DNA of 15,740 nucleotides from Coxiellaceae bacterium (GTDB lineage Bacteria > Pseudomonadota > Gammaproteobacteria > Coxiellales > Coxiellaceae): the NCBI GenBank assembly GCA_014238325.1, contig JABABH010000023.1, positions 1-15,740 of the forward strand, read 5' to 3'. Shown here piece after piece: positions 1 through 6,815 of the stretch (positions are counted from its first letter, which is position 1; every line of letters begins with the position of its first letter). The notes beneath the pieces were generated by a model. That model was not told the DNA's origin. It did no database searches and saw only the letters and a program-made list of their open reading frames with translations. The position numbers and the translations under genes are program-made.

Positions 1-7
1 CTTCATT

Positions 8-20
8 CGCGAGCGGTATA
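8..20 (+). repeat. 12-mer repeat motif GCGAGCGGTATA, copy 1
   Basis: The sequence CGCGAGCGGTATA lies here in intergenic DNA downstream of hemL. The same 12-base core, GCGAGCGGTATA, recurs at 174-185 and 6663-6674, and inverted at 6626-6637. Near this copy no matching inverted half is visible, so it may be half of an element that starts outside the window. The function is unknown. It resembles the terminal part of a short REP-like palindromic repeat. Confidence 0.6.
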
Positions 21-134
21 ACAAGCTGCTTTCATTATATCGTGCATAGAGAGAGCAACAATACAGTGATCTTTCATGAATATCATGATAACAACAGGGG
101 GTGATACAGATCGCGTGCATGCCTGAATGCGGAG

Positions 135-185
135 ATATACCCATCCCACTTCGCATGCTTCGCATCTTCAGTCGCGAGCGGTATA
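135..185 (-). repeat. About 50-bp REP-like element with TATACC/GGTATA ends (copy R1)
   Basis: Read on the minus strand this unit starts with TATACCGCTCGCG and ends with GATGGGTATAT. One end is therefore the 12-mer type and the other is the right-hand end of the hairpin repeat found at 2048-2106 and 12668-12725. The middle holds ATGC-TTC-GCAT, the apical stem-loop of those other copies, but in flipped orientation relative to the outer arms. It lies about 28 bases past the hemL stop codon, so it could shape the 3' end of that transcript. That role is inference. Confidence 0.6.
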
Positions 186-212
186 GCAGCATTTGTCTTA
201 AGAGTAAGGTGT

Positions 213-1511
213 TTATACTTGCCACGCCTCTTCCGCGGCTAGCAGCGCTTTTTTTATGGTGACTGTATCATGAGCGGCAGACATGAATCCGGCTTCAAAA
301 GCTGAGGGGGCGAGATAGACTTTTTGCTGGAGCATGGCATGAAAGAAATCGCGATAAGCGGCACGATTGCAGGCTAAGACATGGTTGAATCGTGAGACAG
401 TAGGCTGTTCGGTGAATAATAATCCAAATAATCCGCATACGGAGTGAATGAGCAAAGGAATGCCAGCGGCTGTTGCGCGTGCTAATAGTCCTGTTGTCCA
501 TTGTTCTGTTCTTGCTTTTAATTGATCGTAGAAAGTTGGGGTGTTGAGTGCCGTTAGCGCAGCGCAACCTACGGCCATCACCACGGGGTTGCCTGCCAAA
601 GTACCGGCTTGATAGACGGGCCCCTGTGGTGCAATGGCGTCCATCCATTTTGCACGTCCACCATATGCACCAATGGGCAGCCCGCCGCCAATAATCTTTC
701 CTAAGGTAGTGAGATCTGGTTCCACACCATACCAACCTTGAGCGCCTTGTGGGCCGACACGAAAGCCCGTGATCACTTCATCAAAAATCAGCAGAGCACC
801 ATAGTGATTGCAGAGCAGCCGTAGCTCTTTTAAAAACTCCAGTTGTGCGGGCACGACATTCATATTAGCAGCAATAGGCTCTATGATAATGGCTGCAATA
901 TCATTATATTGTTCAAATAATTGTGTGACAGAGCTCAGGTCATTGAAAGTAGCGACCAATGTATCGGCTGCTGTATGGGCAGTGACACCTGGGGAATCTG
1001 GCATGCCAAAGGTTAGCGCTCCAGATCCTGCTTTTACCAACAAGGTGTCGGTATGACCATGGTAGCCGCCCTCGAATTTGATGATTTTATCCCGACCCGT
1101 GACGGCGCGAGCTAATCGTATGGCACTCATGGTCGCTTCTGTTCCTGAGTTGACGAAGCGTATTTTCTCTAGGCTAGGCATAGCATCGATAATTTTTTTA
1201 GCCAGTATAATTTCATGCTCACAAGGCGTTCCAAAGCTTAACCCTTGTGAGATGGCCTGTTGCGCAGCGGTACGGAGTGTAGGATGATTATGCCCCAAAA
1301 TAATGGCCCCCCAAGATCCGACAAAGTCGAGGTAGGCCGTGTGATCGACATCCATAAGATAAGCACCTTGGGCCTGATTTATAAAACGAGGGGTGCCACC
1401 CACCGCTTTGAAAGCGCGGACTGGTGAATTCACACCACCAGGCATATAATGCTGAGCTTCTTTGAAGAGCTGCTCGGAGCGCCGAGTCGATGGTATGCTT
1501 GTGTTCATCAT
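213..1511 (-). CDS. hemL: Glutamate-1-semialdehyde 2,1-aminomutase
   Basis: HemL converts glutamate-1-semialdehyde to 5-aminolevulinate, the second step of the C5 route to haem, in the cytoplasm with pyridoxal phosphate. The 432-residue product is close to the usual length of about 426. It shows the class III aminotransferase pattern: NSGTEA at 121-126 for cofactor phosphate contact, FDEV at 243-246 with Asp244 expected to bind the pyridine nitrogen, and LGKIIGGG at 270-277 with Lys272 as the Schiff-base lysine. An early YMPGGVNSPVRAF stretch (22-34) is typical of HemL. Two ATG codons in tandem start the gene and the ribosome site is weak, so the second ATG (1508) is equally possible. It is transcribed away from the rubredoxin gene, with 56 bases between them. 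hemA, which makes its substrate, lies about 11.5 kb away. Confidence 0.97.
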   Translation of the reverse strand: MMNTSIPSTRRSEQLFKEAQHYMPGGVNSPVRAFKAVGGTPRFINQAQGAYLMDVDHTAYLDFVGSWGAIILGHNHPTLRTAAQQAISQGLSFGTPCEHEIILAKKIIDAMPSLEKIRFVNSGTEATMSAIRLARAVTGRDKIIKFEGGYHGHTDTLLVKAGSGALTFGMPDSPGVTAHTAADTLVATFNDLSSVTQLFEQYNDIAAIIIEPIAANMNVVPAQLEFLKELRLLCNHYGALLIFDEVITGFRVGPQGAQGWYGVEPDLTTLGKIIGGGLPIGAYGGRAKWMDAIAPQGPVYQAGTLAGNPVVMAVGCAALTALNTPTFYDQLKARTEQWTTGLLARATAAGIPLLIHSVCGLFGLLFTEQPTVSRFNHVLACNRAAYRDFFHAMLQQKVYLAPSAFEAGFMSAAHDTVTIKKALLAAEEAWQV

Positions 1512-1567
1512 AGGAGACTTACCGTTGGTATCGATGTTTGAATGTTTAAGATTATCGAGATTTTATC

Positions 1568-1738
1568 ATGCTATACAAAAAATATTTATGCTTATTATGT
1601 GGATTTGTCTATAACGAGGAGCAAGGCTGGCCTGAAGATGGTATCGCTGCGGGCACACCTTGGGAAGACGTGCCTGAAGATTGGTTGTGTCCAGACTGTG
1701 GTGCAGTGAAGTCAGATTTTGAGATGATCGCAATATAA
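1568..1738 (+). CDS. Rubredoxin
   Basis: This 56-residue protein is a complete rubredoxin, a small cytoplasmic one-electron carrier with a single iron held by four cysteines. The two knuckles are visible as CLLCG (Cys8, Cys11) and CPDCG (Cys41, Cys44). The conserved aromatic and Gly/Pro framework lies between them: Tyr6, Phe13, Tyr15, Gly20-Trp21-Pro22, Gly25-Ile26, Gly29-Thr30-Pro31, and Trp33 followed by VPEDW. The length of 50-56 residues is normal for the family. Translation probably starts at ATG 1568; no strong ribosome site is visible upstream. The gene is divergent from hemL, so the 56-base gap must hold both start regions. Its redox partner is not in the window. A role in oxidative-stress or alkane electron transfer would be a guess. 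Confidence 0.95.
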   Translation: MLYKKYLCLLCGFVYNEEQGWPEDGIAAGTPWEDVPEDWLCPDCGAVKSDFEMIAI

Positions 1739-1799
1739 GACCTGATCGCTCAAATCTACAGACCTAAAATGCTATGCACCCCGCAGTTTCTTGTATGAA

Positions 1800-1822
1800 C
1801 GGCTACCAGCCCTGAATAGCCG
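1800..1822. terminator. Hairpin, possible terminator between rubredoxin and Rpn remnant
   Basis: CGGCTA at 1800-1805 pairs with TAGCCG at 1817-1822 around an 11-base loop. It sits between the stop codon of rubredoxin and the stop codon of the converging nuclease remnant, where a bidirectional terminator would be expected. No clear T-run follows on either strand, so the call is weak. Confidence 0.25.
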
Positions 1823-1828
1823 CTTGGC

Positions 1829-1975
1829 TTAATCTTGATATTGAAGCAATAATTCAATCTCTTTCAAGGAGAGACCTGTCACTTCCGAGACAAACTCTGG
1901 ATCAGCTCCTTGCTTTAACATATTCTGCGCAATTTTCTGCCGGGCTTTCATCTCACCTTCGTGACGACCTTTGTT
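1829..1975 (-). pseudogene. C-terminal remnant of an Rpn-family recombination-promoting nuclease (PD-(D/E)XK, transposase-like)
   Basis: The minus strand encodes 48 open codons before a natural stop at 1829-1831. They include KGRHEGEMKARQKIAQNML, then an acidic linker, then VTGLSLKEIELLLQYQD. The KG(R/K)xEGxxxAR...NML...G...I.VTGLS.EEI.L pattern is the characteristic C-terminal helical tail of Rpn/PDDEXK putative transposase proteins, which are usually about 300 residues. The catalytic nuclease domain is missing: reading upstream, an in-frame stop (1976-1978) and the three-hairpin repeat follow at once. This is therefore a truncated, non-functional leftover. The family assignment rests on the tail motif alone and could be tested with a profile search. 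Confidence 0.72.
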
Positions 1976-2106
1976 TTAATGGCTGGCGAAAAATAAATGT
2001 TCGCTCAGCCACTTAAGGGGAAAATCGCGGTTTCCCCCTTAAGAATCCCCATCGTGATGAGTCACTTCAAGTGCATGCTTCGCATCTTGTCAGTGGGATG
2101 GGTATA
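1973..2106 (+). repeat. Three-hairpin intergenic repeat, copy R2
   Basis: This copy carries three successive stem-loops. Hairpin 1: GGCTG/GCGAA (1981-1990) pairs with TTCGC and CAGCC (2000-2010, one bulged T). Hairpin 2: CTTAAGGGGAAA (2012-2023) pairs with TTTCCCC(C)TTAAG (2031-2043). Hairpin 3: CCCATC (2048-2053) pairs with GATGGG (2097-2102) and encloses CACTTCAAG, then the inner ATGC-TTC-GCAT. The right end is GGTATA. A near-identical copy in the same orientation lies at 6680-6814, and hairpin 3 alone recurs at 12661-12725. Hairpin 2 is better preserved here than in the second copy. The left end abuts the truncated nuclease remnant. Confidence 0.85.
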
Positions 2107-2399
2107 CCCGCACATCAGACATCGCAAAACGAAAATATTTATCATGAGGATTATGAATCTTTTTCATAAAAATGACACATCCAGGCGTTATGTCTTATAA
2201 CCAGCAGCTTCTAGTTTAATTTTGATTAGTGAGGCGAATATTTCAACAATTATTATAACCACTTCTATAGAATGTTCAATGTCGGAAAATATATAAAGCT
2301 TTCAGATTAAAAATCGCATAGTGGATGATAGGACCTATACTGATGCAGGAATTTTAACGGGATAGCCTTGCAGTGCCCCTCTAGGTTGTTTGAAAAAAT
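2107..2399. other. Intergenic stretch with no recognisable gene
   Basis: This AT-rich stretch lies between repeat copy R2 and the 3' end of hemJ. Stops interrupt all frames within short distances. I recognise no RNA gene, clear terminator or protein remnant. Confidence 0.5.
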
Positions 2400-2819
2400 T
2401 TAGGGTTGTACTACGGCTAAAATAATAATCATGAATAATAATACCGTGGGAATTTCATTGAACCAGCGGTAAAAATGGGTGGTATGTTGATTGCGATGGC
2501 ATCGAAAGTCCACGAGGAATTGGCCGCAAAGTATATGATAGAGCCAGAGTATCCCAACACATAATAGTTTCCATTGCATCCATGGCTTTGAGATATACAT
2601 GGATGCCTGCGCTGCAAACAAATAGAGGCCAAATAGAGTGGATAAGATACCAGCTGGTGTCATAATGCCCCAATATAAACGACGTTCCATGATAACAAAA
2701 CGAGCGCGACTTACTTTATCTCGACAACCGGCGTGATAGACAAATAGTCGGGGCAAATAGAATAATCCGGCAAACCAGCAGATAATAAAAATAAGGTGAA
2801 ATGCGAGAAACCAGCGCAT
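2400..2819 (-). CDS. hemJ: Protoporphyrinogen IX oxidase HemJ (CopD/UPF0093 family)
   Basis: HemJ is the membrane-bound enzyme that oxidises protoporphyrinogen IX to protoporphyrin IX in bacteria lacking HemG or HemY. From the ATG at 2819 the product is 139 residues, with about four hydrophobic segments (near 3-25, 51-70, 81-103 and 123-137). His8 in the first segment and Lys84 in the WMQWKLL stretch match residues conserved in the family, as do the FYLPRLFVYHA and RWFNEIP motifs. An upstream TTG (2825) is open in frame, but AAGGGA sits about 7 bases before the ATG, which makes the ATG the better start. The gene lies 114 bases downstream of rsmE on the same strand and could be co-transcribed. 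With hemL and hemA it is the third haem gene in the window. Confidence 0.9.
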   Translation of the reverse strand: MRWFLAFHLIFIICWFAGLFYLPRLFVYHAGCRDKVSRARFVIMERRLYWGIMTPAGILSTLFGLYLFAAQASMYISKPWMQWKLLCVGILWLYHILCGQFLVDFRCHRNQHTTHFYRWFNEIPTVLLFMIIILAVVQP

Positions 2820-2933
2820 GGGCAAATCCCTTAACTGAGCAGTATTATATTGAATGCGTAAGTCATATCTAGGTATTGTGTCATATTAACGAGCATAGCT
2901 GCAATCGATGATACGTGGATAAAAGAGAGATCA

Positions 2934-3710
2934 TCACTCAGGCATGGATGGGTGTTCGTCTGATGATGGCATAGCTAAATCCCCATATAGATACTGTAGG
3001 AGGCTGAGTGCTGTCATAGCTGCGGTTTCTGTGCGCAGTATACGAGGACCGAGGGATAGGGGTAGACATCCGGCGAGAGTTGCTTTTTTCTGCTCCTCGC
3101 CACTAAAACCGCCGGCAGGTCCAATAAGCATAGCGATCCGTGGGATCTGTGGTATCTCTTGGACCAGGTCTGCCAAGGATTGTGTGGCGCTCGGTTGGCA
3201 GAGTAGGGTATAAGCATCGCGTGGCGTAGCGAGCCAATCCGTGAGTGTTTGTGGGGGCAGGAGTGTGGGGATATCGGTGCGACCTGACTGTTCGCAGGCG
3301 CTAATAATAATCCCAGACCAATGGGAGAGTCTTGTTTTTATCCGTTGAGGGTGCAGTGTGATATCATTGCGCTCTGTGAGTAGGGGGGTAATGCAGTTCA
3401 CGCCTAATTCTACAGATTTCTGTAGAACATAATCCATTTTTTCGGCTCTTAGTAGGCTTTGCCCGAGCTCAATATGGGTGGGTGATGGAGGAATACCGGA
3501 TTGATAGCTCTCCAGGGCAATGATTGTGTTTTTGGGCGCAATGGTTTGTATGTGCCCATAATATTCTCCACCTGTGCCATTGAATAGGATAATAGAGCGA
3601 CCGACTGAGAGTCTTAAGACCCCATATAAATAGTGGCTTTGACGATGGTCCAGGCTTACATTAGAATCCAGGGATAATTTTCCAGAGTAATAGAGGCGGG
3701 TGATACGCAT
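2934..3710 (-). CDS. rsmE: 16S rRNA (uracil(1498)-N(3))-methyltransferase
   Basis: RsmE uses S-adenosylmethionine to methylate N3 of U1498 in 16S rRNA within assembled 30S subunits. The 258-residue product matches the family (about 243 in E. coli). The N-terminal part (1-70) fits the PUA-like RNA-binding domain. The C-terminal part is a SPOUT (trefoil-knot) methyltransferase with its hallmark motifs: RAEKMDYVLQKSVELGV around 88-104, EQSGR at 140-144, LIGPAGGFS at 195-203 and LGPRILRTETA at 220-230, which form the knot and cofactor pocket. Family members usually read GPEGG; here the third residue is Ala (GPAGG). The start ATG at 3710 gives the usual MR-I-RLYY opening, though no strong ribosome site precedes it. 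It is divergent from prlC, 87 bases apart, and upstream of hemJ on the same strand. Confidence 0.96.
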   Translation of the reverse strand: MRITRLYYSGKLSLDSNVSLDHRQSHYLYGVLRLSVGRSIILFNGTGGEYYGHIQTIAPKNTIIALESYQSGIPPSPTHIELGQSLLRAEKMDYVLQKSVELGVNCITPLLTERNDITLHPQRIKTRLSHWSGIIISACEQSGRTDIPTLLPPQTLTDWLATPRDAYTLLCQPSATQSLADLVQEIPQIPRIAMLIGPAGGFSGEEQKKATLAGCLPLSLGPRILRTETAAMTALSLLQYLYGDLAMPSSDEHPSMPE

Positions 3711-3797
3711 GGCTAATGGGCTACCGTTTTCATGATGGTGGTGGATGGAAAGTCACAGGCACTGAAACCGAATAAAAGATAGAGTGAACAATATTAT

Positions 3798-5897
3798 ATG
3801 AATGCTTCCTTATACGAACATGATTTACCCCAATTTAGCCAATTAGATTGGCAGCATGCCGAATCTAAGTTGACGCAATTACTAGCCGATAATCAGCAAG
3901 CAATACATCGTTTGCTGCGGGAGAGCCCGTCACCTACCTGGTCTACGTTTGTAGAGCCATTGGATGAATTAGAGGACCGCCTGGATCAGTATTGGTCCTT
4001 AATCTCGCATCTCCATGCTGTGGCTGATTCTGAATCCATACGCAAGGTTTATCGCGCTTGTTTGCCGAAATTATCGGAATATGGTACGTCATTGAGCCAT
4101 AATCCAGCATTATATCAAAGGATGCTCGCGATGGTCGATCAACCGCTAGAAGATGTGCAGCATAAGATCTTGGATGATGAGATACTAGGTTTTAAATTGT
4201 CGGGTATTGATTTATCGAAAACCGATCAGCGGCGTTTTTCTGATTTAGTGCAAGAATTAAGCAAATTAAGTTCAAAATTTGAGGAGAATATATTAGACGC
4301 CTCACAAGCTTGGACTAAGCATGTGACGGATCTCGCTGATCTCTCGGGTATTCCAGAGCATGCCTTGACGACGGCTGCTCGTGCTGCTGCAGAGAAAAAC
4401 TTGGCTGGTTATGTCTTTACTTTAGAGCTGCCAGATTATATAGCCGTTATGCGTCACGCCGATGCTCGTTCTTTGCGTGAGGAGATGTATATCGCATTTT
4501 CTACCCGAGCCTCTGACCAGGGGCCGCAGGCAGGAAAATGGGATAATACACCCGTTATGCATAGAATGATGGTATTACGCACGGAATTAGCTCATGTGTT
4601 GGGTTTTGCGAATTATGCGGAATACGCGCTTGCCACAAGAATGGTCAAGACATCTGATAAAGTGCTTGAATTTTTAGCACAATTATCTGCTGTCGCTTTA
4701 CCAAAAGCTAAGAAAGAATATGAGGAGCTGTGTAGTTTTGCACGTGAGACCTTGGGATTAGATGAGTTATATGCTTGGGATGTTACTTATGCTTCAGAGA
4801 AATTAAGACAGCGGGATTATGCTATTTCGGAAGAGGATTTGCGCCCCTATTTCCCTGAGCCACGGGTATTGTCTGGTTTGTTTGAGATTGTGCATCGGTT
4901 ATTTGGTATCACGATTCACCCTGTGGACCATGCAGATGTTTGGCATCCGGATGTGCGTTGTTACGCGGTATACGATGCTGACCGTCAATTACGCAGTTAT
5001 TTTTATCTTGATTTGTATGTTCGCCCGAACAAGCGCAATGGTGCCTGGATGGATGATTGTCGCTCTCGACGGTTATTGAAGGATAAAGTGCAGTGTCCGA
5101 TTGCTTTTGTCAATTGTAATTTTAATCGGCCGATTGACGCGGATCCTGCATTATTCACGCATGATGATGTGGTCACACTATTCCATGAGTTTGGGCATGC
5201 TTTACAGCATATGCTGACTACGGTGAATTATTTGGGGGCTGCGGGTTTGAATGGGATACCTTGGGATGCAGTGGAATTTGCGAGTCAATTTTTAGAGAAT
5301 TGGGCGTGGCAGCGCGATGCTATCTCTAAGATTGCTGTGCATTATCAAACGGGAGAGCCCTTACCGGATACCTTATTTCAACGTATGCGGCGTGCTAAAA
5401 AATTTCAGGCAGGTTTGCATACTATTCGTCAACTCGAGTTTGCTTTATTCGATATCCGTCTACATGTCGAGTTTTCTACGGATGAAGGTGCTGCGGCTAG
5501 TGCTGAGGTTGTGAATCGATCGGGCGATGCTGCTGATGTTGCGTATAGGGGTTCACAGATGCAGCAGATTTTGGACGACGTTCGCCAGCAGGTAAATTTA
5601 TTTCCTATACCGGCATATAATCGATTTGCGCATAGTTTTTCACATATTTTTGCGGGAGGTTATGCGGCAGGTTATTATAGCTATAAATGGGCAGAGGTGA
5701 TGGCTGCAGATGTTTTCGCTTTATTTGAGGAGCGTGGCATTTTTGATGCAAAGACGGCGCAATCCTTTTTGGCGAATATTTTGGAGCCTGGTGGCTCACA
5801 AGATCCTCTTGTATTATTTACAGCTTGTCGGGGGCGCGAGCCTCGTGTAGAGGCTTTATTAAAGCAGTTGTCTGATGCAGATCCGGCGGTGTCATGA
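3798..5897 (+). CDS. prlC: Oligopeptidase A, M3 family zinc metallopeptidase
   Basis: PrlC (OpdA) is a cytoplasmic zinc peptidase that degrades short peptides, including cleaved signal peptides. The 699-residue product is slightly longer than the E. coli protein (about 680). The zinc site is intact: HEFGH at 463-467 with His463, catalytic Glu464 and His467, and the third ligand Glu493 in WDAVEFASQF. The substrate-binding loop GGYAAGYYSYKWAEV is present, with Tyr622 and Tyr629, as expected for M3 peptidases. The N-terminal half is the long helical region typical of the family. No signal peptide is visible. The stop codon overlaps the rpiA start in an ATGA arrangement, so the two are probably translationally coupled. 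The ribosome site before ATG 3798 is weak. Confidence 0.97.
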   Translation: MNASLYEHDLPQFSQLDWQHAESKLTQLLADNQQAIHRLLRESPSPTWSTFVEPLDELEDRLDQYWSLISHLHAVADSESIRKVYRACLPKLSEYGTSLSHNPALYQRMLAMVDQPLEDVQHKILDDEILGFKLSGIDLSKTDQRRFSDLVQELSKLSSKFEENILDASQAWTKHVTDLADLSGIPEHALTTAARAAAEKNLAGYVFTLELPDYIAVMRHADARSLREEMYIAFSTRASDQGPQAGKWDNTPVMHRMMVLRTELAHVLGFANYAEYALATRMVKTSDKVLEFLAQLSAVALPKAKKEYEELCSFARETLGLDELYAWDVTYASEKLRQRDYAISEEDLRPYFPEPRVLSGLFEIVHRLFGITIHPVDHADVWHPDVRCYAVYDADRQLRSYFYLDLYVRPNKRNGAWMDDCRSRRLLKDKVQCPIAFVNCNFNRPIDADPALFTHDDVVTLFHEFGHALQHMLTTVNYLGAAGLNGIPWDAVEFASQFLENWAWQRDAISKIAVHYQTGEPLPDTLFQRMRRAKKFQAGLHTIRQLEFALFDIRLHVEFSTDEGAAASAEVVNRSGDAADVAYRGSQMQQILDDVRQQVNLFPIPAYNRFAHSFSHIFAGGYAAGYYSYKWAEVMAADVFALFEERGIFDAKTAQSFLANILEPGGSQDPLVLFTACRGREPRVEALLKQLSDADPAVS

Positions 5898-6574
5898 TGA
5901 AGCAGGATGATCTTAAAAAAAAGGTAGCACGAGCGGCACTGCCTTACCTGGGTGCCGGGATGATCATCGGCATGGGTACGGGCTCTACCGTGAATTACTT
6001 GATTCAAGCATTAGCAGAATTATCCTTTGATGATGAAGTGGTGGCGAGTTCTGAGGCCACAGAAGCCTTGCTGCGCTCTTATCGTATTCCTGTGATGTCA
6101 CTGAATGACACGGTTGCCATGGATGTCTATGTTGATGGTGCGGATGAGTGTTTGTGCGATCACTTTATATTGATTAAAGGAGCAGGTGGCGCGCTGACTC
6201 GAGAAAAAATTATAGCCAGTGCGGCAAAGCAGTTTATTTGTATCGTGGATGACAGTAAATGTGTGGAGGTGTTGGGTCGAGTCGCACCCGTGCCGGTAGA
6301 AGTGCTTCGTATGGCGCGTAGTTTTGTGGCGCGCGAATTATTGAAATTGCCGGGACAATCTCCAGAGTCTGTGCATCCTGTGTATCGCCCGGGATTTATT
6401 ACTGACAATCATAATGTTATCTTGGATGTTTATGGTTTAGATTTAACGGATCCCTTGGCGCTAGAGCGAGCCATTAACCATATTCCTGGTGTGATTGATA
6501 ATGGCATTTGTGCTGCCCGTCGCCCCGATAAAATACTGGTAGCGAGTCGTACGGATGTGCGAGTCTATGAATAA
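5894..6574 (+). CDS. rpiA: Ribose-5-phosphate isomerase A
   Basis: RpiA interconverts ribose-5-phosphate and ribulose-5-phosphate in the non-oxidative pentose phosphate pathway in the cytoplasm. The 226-residue product is near the usual 219. The phosphate-binding GMGTGSTVNYLI loop lies at 26-37 and DGADE at 81-85 supplies the active-site aspartates. KGAGGALTREK at 95-105 contains Lys95 and Glu104, equivalent to the E. coli catalytic lysine and general-base glutamate. Two tandem ATG codons start it; the first overlaps the prlC stop by 4 bases (ATGA) and suits translational re-initiation. A compound repeat begins about 50 bases after the stop. Linkage with a peptidase gene is not functionally obvious. 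Confidence 0.97.
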   Translation: MMKQDDLKKKVARAALPYLGAGMIIGMGTGSTVNYLIQALAELSFDDEVVASSEATEALLRSYRIPVMSLNDTVAMDVYVDGADECLCDHFILIKGAGGALTREKIIASAAKQFICIVDDSKCVEVLGRVAPVPVEVLRMARSFVARELLKLPGQSPESVHPVYRPGFITDNHNVILDVYGLDLTDPLALERAINHIPGVIDNGICAARRPDKILVASRTDVRVYE

Positions 6575-6625
6575 CTGGGATGAGCTTGGGATGGTTTGAT
6601 GCTGTCTTTTTCATCATTCCATTGA

Positions 6626-6674
6626 TATACCGCTCGCGCCTGAAGATGCAAACTGGGTGATTGCGAGCGGTATA
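6626..6674. repeat. Perfect 12-bp inverted repeat TATACCGCTCGC / GCGAGCGGTATA (copy R3a)
   Basis: TATACCGCTCGC at 6626-6637 is the exact reverse complement of GCGAGCGGTATA at 6663-6674, with a 25-base centre containing CTGAAGATGC. The same CTGAAGATGC follows the 12-mer end in copy R1, so both belong to one family of about 50-bp elements. It lies about 50 bases after the rpiA stop and immediately before the three-hairpin repeat. It could fold as a stable hairpin in the rpiA transcript, but there is no T-run to make it a standard terminator. Confidence 0.8.
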
Positions 6675-6679
6675 ACTTG

Positions 6680-6814
6680 GTTTTGATGGCTGGCGAAAAA
6701 TAAATGTTCGCTCAGCCACTTCAAAGAAAAATCGCGGTTTTCCCCTTAAGAATCCCCATCTTGATGAGTCACTTCAAGTGCATGCTTCGCATCTTGAAGT
6801 GGGGTAGGTATATC
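6680..6814 (+). repeat. Three-hairpin intergenic repeat, copy R3
   Basis: This is the second copy of the repeat at 1973-2106, in the same orientation. The first 36 bases from ATGGCTGGCG are identical in the two copies, and the central ATCGCGGTTT and the whole CACTTCAAG...GCATCTTG region are shared. Hairpin 1 (6688-6697 with 6707-6717) is intact and hairpin 3 has a perfect CACTTCAAG/CTTGAAGTG stem (6770-6778, 6793-6801). Hairpin 2 has decayed because its left arm reads CTTCAAAGAAAA. The outer arm of hairpin 3 has also drifted to GTAGGTATA. Different hairpins are degraded in the two copies, which implies independent ageing after duplication. Confidence 0.85.
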
Positions 6815-6815
6815 T

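Noticed and set aside
81..90. Palindrome TATCATGATA near the window start, considered as an operator
   Set aside because: It is a 10-base AT-rich palindrome without a second copy or adjoining promoter, so it is easily due to chance.
295..735. 146-codon frame overlapping hemL in another frame
   Set aside because: It lies wholly inside a conserved aminomutase gene on the same strand, has no recognisable motifs and is rich in Arg, Cys and Trp as out-of-frame translations often are.
1997..2200. Open frame starting MFAQPLKGKIAV, similar to frames at 6704-6892 and 12584-12781
   Set aside because: The shared peptide is simply the translation of the hairpin repeat. The frames diverge as soon as the repeat ends and lack ribosome sites, so they are not a protein family.
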